NCBI GenBank assembly: GCA_002780805.1
Contig: PEUD01000095.1
Coordinates: 1-9,778, forward strand
Source: Candidatus Omnitrophica bacterium CG02_land_8_20_14_3_00__42_8
GTDB taxonomy: Bacteria; Omnitrophota; Gorgyraeia; Gorgyraeales; Gorgyraeaceae
DNA: 9,778 nucleotides
Reading direction: 5' to 3'
Below the pieces are notes generated by a model that had not been told where the DNA came from, did not search any database, and worked only from the letters and a program-made list of their open reading frames with translations. The position numbers and the translations under genes were made by a program. Below are positions 5,370 through 9,778 of this stretch, piece after piece. Within the stretch, counting starts at the first letter, position 1. Each line of letters starts with the position of its first letter.

Positions 5370-5377
5370 GTATAAAG

Positions 5378-6256
5378 ATGATTCCCAAAGAGATTTTAAA
5401 AAAAGTCAGACAGATTGAGATAAGAACCGGAAGGATTGTAAATGATATCTTTGCCGGAGAATACGAGTCTATATTCAAAGGCAGGGGCATGGAGTTTCAT
5501 GAAGTCCGGGAATATGTCCCTGGAGACGATATACGCTCCATTGACTGGAACGTCACTGCGCGCGCAGGCCATCCATATGTCAAAAAATTCGTAGAAGAAA
5601 GAGAGCTCACGGTAATAATCATGGCGGACATCAGCGGCTCCGGAAATTTCGGCACCAGGAATAAAATGAAGATAGAATTGATGGCGGAGATAGGCGCCGT
5701 GCTTTCTTTCAGCGCGATAAAGAACAACGACAAGATAGGGCTGTTATTATTTACCGATAAGATTGAAAAATTTATCCCGCCTAAAAAAGGCAGGCCGCAC
5801 GTATTAAGGGTGATAAGAGAGCTTTTGTATTATAAACCGAAATCCAGAAAGACATCGATAAATTCAGCCTTGGAATATTTGGGAAAGGTTTTAAAAAAAC
5901 GCTCGGTCGTATTCCTTATTTCCGATTTTATGGATTCAGATTATGAAAGGCTCCTCAGGATCTTGAATAAACGGCACGATATTGTAGGCATCTCTATATC
6001 CGACCCCCGAGAGAAAGATATCCCTGACATAGGCCTTGTGGAATTTGAAGACGCAGAGACAGGAGAGATTTTATTCCTGGACACAGGAGATGATTTGTTG
6101 AGAAAGGAACTTGCAAAGAAAAGAGGGTCTTTTGTAGACGCTAGAAATAAGGCCTTCATGTCCATGGGCATTGATTCAGTGGATATATCCACTGATAAGC
6201 CTTATATAGAGCCATTGATACTTTTTTTCAGAATGCGCGCCAAAAGATTTAGATAA
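5378..6256 (+). CDS. DUF58 domain protein of the MoxR operon
   Basis: This 292-residue protein has no membrane helix. The DUF58 hallmark is plain at residues 34-62: KGRGMEFHEVREYVPGDDIRSIDWNVTAR. A VWA-like region follows, with a MIDAS-like DISGSG at 84-89, KIGLLLFTD at 119-127 and VVFLISDFMD at 177-186. Proteins of this family are regularly encoded next to moxR and are thought to work with it, though their biochemistry is poorly known. The ATG at 5378 lacks a strong Shine-Dalgarno (only AAAG), and the repeat element abuts it, so translation may depend on RNA structure or on coupling to moxR. The stop codon is immediately followed by another ATG that is not the likely start of the next gene. 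Confidence 0.93.
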   Translation: MIPKEILKKVRQIEIRTGRIVNDIFAGEYESIFKGRGMEFHEVREYVPGDDIRSIDWNVTARAGHPYVKKFVEERELTVIIMADISGSGNFGTRNKMKIELMAEIGAVLSFSAIKNNDKIGLLLFTDKIEKFIPPKKGRPHVLRVIRELLYYKPKSRKTSINSALEYLGKVLKKRSVVFLISDFMDSDYERLLRILNKRHDIVGISISDPREKDIPDIGLVEFEDAETGEILFLDTGDDLLRKELAKKRGSFVDARNKAFMSMGIDSVDISTDKPYIEPLILFFRMRAKRFR

Positions 6257-6283
6257 ATGCTGTTAAAAAAATGGGGAGGGGAT

Positions 6284-7288
6284 ATGAAAGAAAAGATTAT
6301 AAACATTCTGCTTATAATCGCAATCATCATAGGTATAGAAACCACGTTTCTGACATTTAAGTCTTTCAGGCATTTTTTTATGAAAAAGGATTTTTCAGCC
6401 AGAGATAGCAGCGATATTGACATTCAGAAGAAATTGGCGGAAGAATATATGAACCAGGGCCTCTATGAAAAGGCTGTCGATTCGTATGAAAGATATATCA
6501 ATTTGCCATGGCTTGGGCTGGAGAAGAAATCGAATCTCAGCTATATAATAGGAAACATATACATGGACAATCTCTCTGATTATAATAATGCTCTCGCGAG
6601 TTTTGTAAGGGCAAAGGTTTATTATTCTTCGAATGCCGGCATATCCGAAATAAATAAAAAAATAGTCATCTGCCTTGAGAAATTGGGCAAGAGCGTAGAC
6701 GCGGAAAGGGAGATGTCAAGGGTTACCTCTTTAACTGGGCAGGAAAAGAAAGAGCTTCCAAAGACAAAAGAAGACAGCATAATAGTCGCAAAAATAGGCA
6801 ACAGGAGTATAACCATGGGAGAATTTAATAAAGAGATAGAAAGATTCCCCATGGCAAAAGAGTTATTCAAAGAAAAAAAGAAAAAATTGGAGTTTTTAGG
6901 GCAGTATATAGCTGGAGAATTATTGTATGATTCCGCAAAAAGGCAAGGCCTTAATGACGATAAAAAAGTAATAGAGGATTTGGATTTCGCGAAAAAACAA
7001 CTGATGATAGACAGATTAATAGCGGAGGAGGTTGATTCAAAGCTGGAAGAGCCTACTGAAGGAGACCTAAAATTATATTACGAAGCCAATAAAGATAAAT
7101 ATATGGAAGAAAAAAAGGATGAAGCTGGGAAAACAACAAAGGTTCAGCAAGAATTCGAACAGGTTAAAGACAGGGTCAATTTTGAGTATATGTCTATGAA
7201 ACGCCAGGAAAAGATCAGTGGTTTATTGGATAACCTTAAAAAGGCAAAGGGTGTGCTTATATACGATGACCAGTTCAAGGAAGAATAA
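6284..7288 (+). CDS. Membrane-anchored TPR protein with SurA-N-like chaperone segment, no parvulin domain
   Basis: This 334-residue protein sits in the Bat operon. A hydrophobic segment (5-26) acts as signal anchor. TPR-like helices follow at about 48-145 (KKLAEEYMNQGLYEKAVDSY; NIYMDNLSDYNNALASFVRAK). Residues 167-330 resemble the SurA/PpiC N- and C-terminal chaperone halves: IIVAKIGNRSITMGEFNKEI, then the long helices to EEPTEGDLKLYYEANKDKYM, then FEQVKDRV...LLDNLKKAKGVLIY. The parvulin isomerase domain that normally lies between KDKYM and FEQVKD is absent; only about 17 residues join them. A periplasmic holdase-like or scaffold role is inferred. The start at 6284 follows GGAGGGG; the in-frame ATG at 6257 abuts the previous stop and has no such site. 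In many Bat operons a TPR protein (BatC or BatE) is found, so this may be its counterpart. Confidence 0.75.
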   Translation: MKEKIINILLIIAIIIGIETTFLTFKSFRHFFMKKDFSARDSSDIDIQKKLAEEYMNQGLYEKAVDSYERYINLPWLGLEKKSNLSYIIGNIYMDNLSDYNNALASFVRAKVYYSSNAGISEINKKIVICLEKLGKSVDAEREMSRVTSLTGQEKKELPKTKEDSIIVAKIGNRSITMGEFNKEIERFPMAKELFKEKKKKLEFLGQYIAGELLYDSAKRQGLNDDKKVIEDLDFAKKQLMIDRLIAEEVDSKLEEPTEGDLKLYYEANKDKYMEEKKDEAGKTTKVQQEFEQVKDRVNFEYMSMKRQEKISGLLDNLKKAKGVLIYDDQFKEE

Positions 7289-7300
7289 TACGGAGGATGA

Positions 7301-7522
7301 GTGAGGGTAGAGGTAAAGGTTATTGCGAGGGCTAAAAAAGAAGAGATAGAAAAGGTCTCGGAGAATAATTATAGAATAAAGGTATCTCTCCCGCCTGAAA
7401 AAGGCAAGGCTAATAAAAGGGTGATAGAACTTCTTTCAGAGGAGTTTGATATAAAAAAGAAAGATATCAGGATTGTGTCAGGAGAGACGAATAGCAGGAA
7501 GATAATAGAGATAGATTTATGA
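7301..7522 (+). CDS. DUF167/YggU family protein
   Basis: This 73-residue protein matches DUF167 across its length: RVEVKVIARAKKEEIEKV at the start, the signature LPPEKGKANKRVIELLSEEF (residues 30-49), and the IRIVSGETNSRKIIEI ending. The family is widespread, small and soluble, with solved structures but no agreed function; it is often found beside YggT or YlmG-type genes rather than Bat genes. The GTG start at 7301 has GGAGG (7292-7296) at good spacing. An ATG at 7297 is in another frame and soon stops. The 3' end overlaps the next gene by four bases (ATGA), so it is a true operon member. Confidence 0.88.
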   Translation: MRVEVKVIARAKKEEIEKVSENNYRIKVSLPPEKGKANKRVIELLSEEFDIKKKDIRIVSGETNSRKIIEIDL

Positions 7523-8430
7523 AAAAGATATTAATAAGCGTAATTTTATTATTACTGTGCAAGCCTCTATTTGCGGAGCCAGTGGATCTAAAGGTAAAAG
7601 TAGACAAGGATAAGATCACTATCGGCGATAGAGTAAGATATGAAATTATTGTGGAATATGATAATGGTGTTGAGATAGAGCCTTACGCTCCCGGGAAAAA
7701 CCTTGGAGAATTTGAGGTAAAGGATTATAAAATAGATATCCCGCAGAAAACAAAAAGCGGAAGAATTGTTTCTAAGGCTGTATATACCATAGCTACTTTT
7801 ACAACAGGCGGATTTACTATCCCGAGCTTAAAAATAAAGTATAAGGGCATGGATAAGCAGGAAAAAGAGATTGCGTCTGGCGAGATAAAAATAAATGTAG
7901 AAAGCGTAAAGCCCAGCCCTAACGACACAGATGATATAAGGCCGTTGAAAGGCCCTGCAGAGATAAAAAGCTGGTTTCTTGCATGGCTGCTTGCCGCATG
8001 TATTTTAGTTACAGCGGTTATCGCAGCGTTTATATATTTTAAGAAGAAAAAGAGAGAGGAAGAAAAGCCAGCCCTGCCCTCAAGGCCTGCGGAAGAAATA
8101 GCGAAAGACGCTTTGAGGACTCTTAAGGAAATGCAGTTTGTGGAAAAAGGCATGATCAAGGAATATTATATAAGGCTTTCGGATATTATCAGGACTTATA
8201 TAGAAAATAGATATCGGATATTCTCTATGGATAGGACTACATGGGAACTTTTTCAGGAAATGAAGTCAAAGAGAATAGAACGCCCGCATGCGGATAAGAT
8301 AAATTATTTTCTTGAAGACTGCGACATGGTTAAATTCGCAAAGTACACGCCAGGCCAGAAAGAGATCGAAGAGGCTTATAAAAGAGCTGAAGAGATAGTA
8401 GACACGACAACCTCTAAAATTACGCTATGA
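7519..8430 (+). CDS. BatD/DUF4381-like membrane protein of the Bat operon
   Basis: This 303-residue protein has a cleavable-looking signal peptide (1-19, ending PLFA before EP). A periplasmic beta-rich domain follows at 20-130 (VDLKVKVDKDKITIGDRVRY; YTIATFTTGGFTIPSLKIKY), which is the BatD-style pattern. A transmembrane helix lies at about 152-174, then a KKKKREEE stop-transfer. The cytoplasmic helical domain (190-300, including MIKEYYIRLSDIIRTYIENR and YTPGQKEIEEAYKRAEEIV) resembles the cytoplasmic part of DUF4381/BatD proteins. It probably assembles with the VWA proteins in the inner membrane, with the cytoplasmic part facing MoxR. It overlaps both neighbours by four bases. It is shorter than the multi-domain BatD of Bacteroidetes (family knowledge). 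Confidence 0.82.
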   Translation: MKKILISVILLLLCKPLFAEPVDLKVKVDKDKITIGDRVRYEIIVEYDNGVEIEPYAPGKNLGEFEVKDYKIDIPQKTKSGRIVSKAVYTIATFTTGGFTIPSLKIKYKGMDKQEKEIASGEIKINVESVKPSPNDTDDIRPLKGPAEIKSWFLAWLLAACILVTAVIAAFIYFKKKKREEEKPALPSRPAEEIAKDALRTLKEMQFVEKGMIKEYYIRLSDIIRTYIENRYRIFSMDRTTWELFQEMKSKRIERPHADKINYFLEDCDMVKFAKYTPGQKEIEEAYKRAEEIVDTTTSKITL

Positions 8431-9416
8431 GATTCGCAAATCCCTTATTTTTGATATTACTGGGCATTATACCGCTTTTAGTCTGGGATTATTTCAGGCA
8501 CGGTAAATTACGCGAAGTGGGCATTGTCTTTTCAGACATATCTATCCCGAAAAACATACGGCCTGGGTTCCGCGTAAAATACAGGCACGGCCCGATGATA
8601 TTAAGGATGGCAGCTATTTTTATTTTTATCCTGGCGATAGCGAGGCCCCAGGCAGGCCAGAAGGAAGAGGAGATAATAACAGAGGGGATAGATATCATGC
8701 TTACCCTGGATATCTCTGGCAGCATGAAGGCAGAGGATTTCGCGCCGCAGAATAGATTGGCTGCGGCAAAGGATGTTTTAACGGAATTTATAAAGTCCAG
8801 GCATAACGACAAGATTGGCTTAGTTGTCTTTTCAAGATACAGTTTCACGCAGTGTCCGCTTACGCTTGATTATGGCGCGCTTCTGGAACTTTTGGACAAA
8901 ATAGACATAGGCATGATAGAAGACGGCACTGCCATAGGAATGGCAATAAGCAACGCTGTAAACAGGCTCAGGGATTCGGAAGTTAAAAGCAGGATAATAA
9001 TACTTTTGACAGACGGCGTCAATAATGCCGGCAAGATAGATCCTTTAACTGCCGCGAAGGCAGCCAAGGCGCTTGGCATGAGGATATATACGGTAGGAGC
9101 TGGAAAGCCAGGAGGCGCCATGTATCCGATAGAGGATCCTATCTTTGGAAAGAGATATGTGCACATGGATACGGAAATAGACGAAGAGCTCCTTAAAAAT
9201 ATTGCTGATGAAACAGGAGGGCTGTATTTCAGGGCAAAGGATAAAGATGGTTTGAGAGAAATATATAAGACAATAGGCCAGCTTGAAAAAACCAGAATAG
9301 AGACAAAGGAATACGCGAATTATACGGAGTTGGCGGTGTTTTTTATATTGCCCGGTTTTATACTGCTTTTATTTGAAATCACGCTGGCTAATACCTTATT
9401 CAGAAAAATACCTTAG
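8427..9416 (+). CDS. batA: BatA-like von Willebrand factor A domain membrane protein
   Basis: This 329-residue protein has N-terminal helices at about 5-21 and 57-74 (the second ending in the typical AIARPQAG), a VWA domain at about 85-285 and a C-terminal helix at 302-320. The MIDAS metal site is complete: DISGSM (95-100), T168 in EDGTAIG, and D196 in LLTDGVNN. YTVGAG (221-226) and the PIFG insert are typical of BatA. The metal-binding domain probably faces the cell exterior side of the membrane and mediates protein-protein contacts remodelled by MoxR. It overlaps the BatD-like gene by ATGA and is followed nine bases later by a second VWA gene. Confidence 0.92.
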   Translation: MRFANPLFLILLGIIPLLVWDYFRHGKLREVGIVFSDISIPKNIRPGFRVKYRHGPMILRMAAIFIFILAIARPQAGQKEEEIITEGIDIMLTLDISGSMKAEDFAPQNRLAAAKDVLTEFIKSRHNDKIGLVVFSRYSFTQCPLTLDYGALLELLDKIDIGMIEDGTAIGMAISNAVNRLRDSEVKSRIIILLTDGVNNAGKIDPLTAAKAAKALGMRIYTVGAGKPGGAMYPIEDPIFGKRYVHMDTEIDEELLKNIADETGGLYFRAKDKDGLREIYKTIGQLEKTRIETKEYANYTELAVFFILPGFILLLFEITLANTLFRKIP

Positions 9417-9424
9417 GAGTTTTT

Positions 9425-9778
9425 ATGCATTGGGGAGCGCCTGCATATCTGAATCTTTTTTTATTGGTACCGGCATTGATCGCGTTTTTTGTATTTGCCG
9501 GAATAGATAAGAGAAAAAAGATAGAAAAGTTTGGAGATGCCGCTCTTATAAAAAGGCTTTCGTTGTCAAAAAGCCTTGCCATGGAAAGAGTAAAAAAGAT
9601 TTTGATAGTTATCGCTGTAAGTTTTTTGATCCTTTCTTTAGCCAGGCCTCAGATAGGTTCGAGGCTTACCATGACCAAGCGTTACGGAGTGGATATAATG
9701 ATTGCTATAGACACTTCTTTGAGCATGCTTGCCCAGGATATAAAGCCGGACCGCATTGAGAAAGCAAAGCTGGAGCTC
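9425..9778 (+). CDS. batB: BatB-like VWA membrane protein, N-terminal part (cut by window end)
   Basis: The first 118 codons run open to the last base of the window, so the gene is partial. The ATG is preceded by AGGAG (9415-9419), which overlaps the batA stop codon. A hydrophobic helix at about 8-26 and another at 58-74 (ILIVIAVSFLILSLARPQIG) mirror the BatA layout. The VWA domain begins with GVDIMIAIDTSLSMLAQDIKP, giving the first MIDAS motif DTSLSM (96-101), and continues into DRIEKAKLEL. The SLSM form is usual for BatB as against SGSM in BatA. The rest of the domain and any following BatC gene lie outside the window. Confidence 0.9.
   Translation, partial: MHWGAPAYLNLFLLVPALIAFFVFAGIDKRKKIEKFGDAALIKRLSLSKSLAMERVKKILIVIAVSFLILSLARPQIGSRLTMTKRYGVDIMIAIDTSLSMLAQDIKPDRIEKAKLEL

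Noticed and set aside
6257..6283. Upstream ATG for the TPR/SurA-like gene
   Set aside because: It directly follows the DUF58 stop with no Shine-Dalgarno, whereas GGAGGGG precedes the ATG at 6284. Translational coupling at 6257 cannot be fully excluded.
7725..8159. 144-codon minus-strand open frame within the BatD-like gene
   Set aside because: Shadow of a strongly supported gene whose overlaps with both neighbours fix the plus-strand frame.
9400..9582. 60-codon minus-strand open frame at the batA/batB junction
   Set aside because: It opposes the clear BatB start, whose membrane helices and DTSLSM motif are on the plus strand.

Overview
The window reads as chromosomal DNA of a Gram-negative, AT-leaning bacterium. 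Its coding style is purine-rich, with many AGA/AGG, ATA and AAA codons, strong GGAGG-type ribosome binding sites and tight ATGA overlaps. The gene content (lipoprotein signal, SurA-like chaperone segment, MoxR/DUF58/BatA/BatB membrane system), together with many short palindromic intergenic repeats, would fit an uncultured lineage such as Omnitrophota or another PVC-adjacent or Elusimicrobiota-like group. That placement is inference; no rRNA or other marker gene is present.

Layout. Bases 1-145 hold no gene I can recognise. A two-gene type II toxin-antitoxin module (198-775, +) has its own sigma70-type promoter. Its toxin 3' end overlaps, tail to tail, a minus-strand gene (739-1989) that joins a YkgJ-type cysteine cluster to a DUF2156/LPG-synthase-C-like GNAT domain. 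From about 2013 everything reads on the plus strand. First comes an extended -10 promoter with a structured repeat in the leader, then a lipoprotein with two peptidoglycan-binding domains (2151-2729). Next is a 73-residue two-helix membrane protein (2803-3024) with its own promoter and a hairpin terminator, followed by the membrane protease HtpX (3237-4082).

The right half (4271-9778) is one long operon, cut by the window edge. It encodes a MoxR AAA+ ATPase, a DUF58 protein, a membrane-anchored TPR plus SurA-N-like protein lacking a parvulin domain, a DUF167/YggU protein, a BatD/DUF4381-like membrane protein, BatA (VWA) and the start of BatB (VWA). The expected job is a MoxR-powered, VWA-presenting envelope complex for folding, assembly or stress tolerance. 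HtpX and the peptidoglycan-binding lipoprotein upstream fit an envelope-maintenance neighbourhood.

The gaps between genes are unusually rich in structure. They contain two copies of a nested inverted repeat (3088-3220 and 5279-5369), a perfect 46-bp palindrome (4115-4160), a TGTAGGG-type palindrome with a 12-bp tandem duplication just before moxR (4183-4255), and a three-way-junction repeat (2050-2137). Several of these create false in-frame N-terminal extensions, so the true starts of htpX and moxR were chosen downstream of them.
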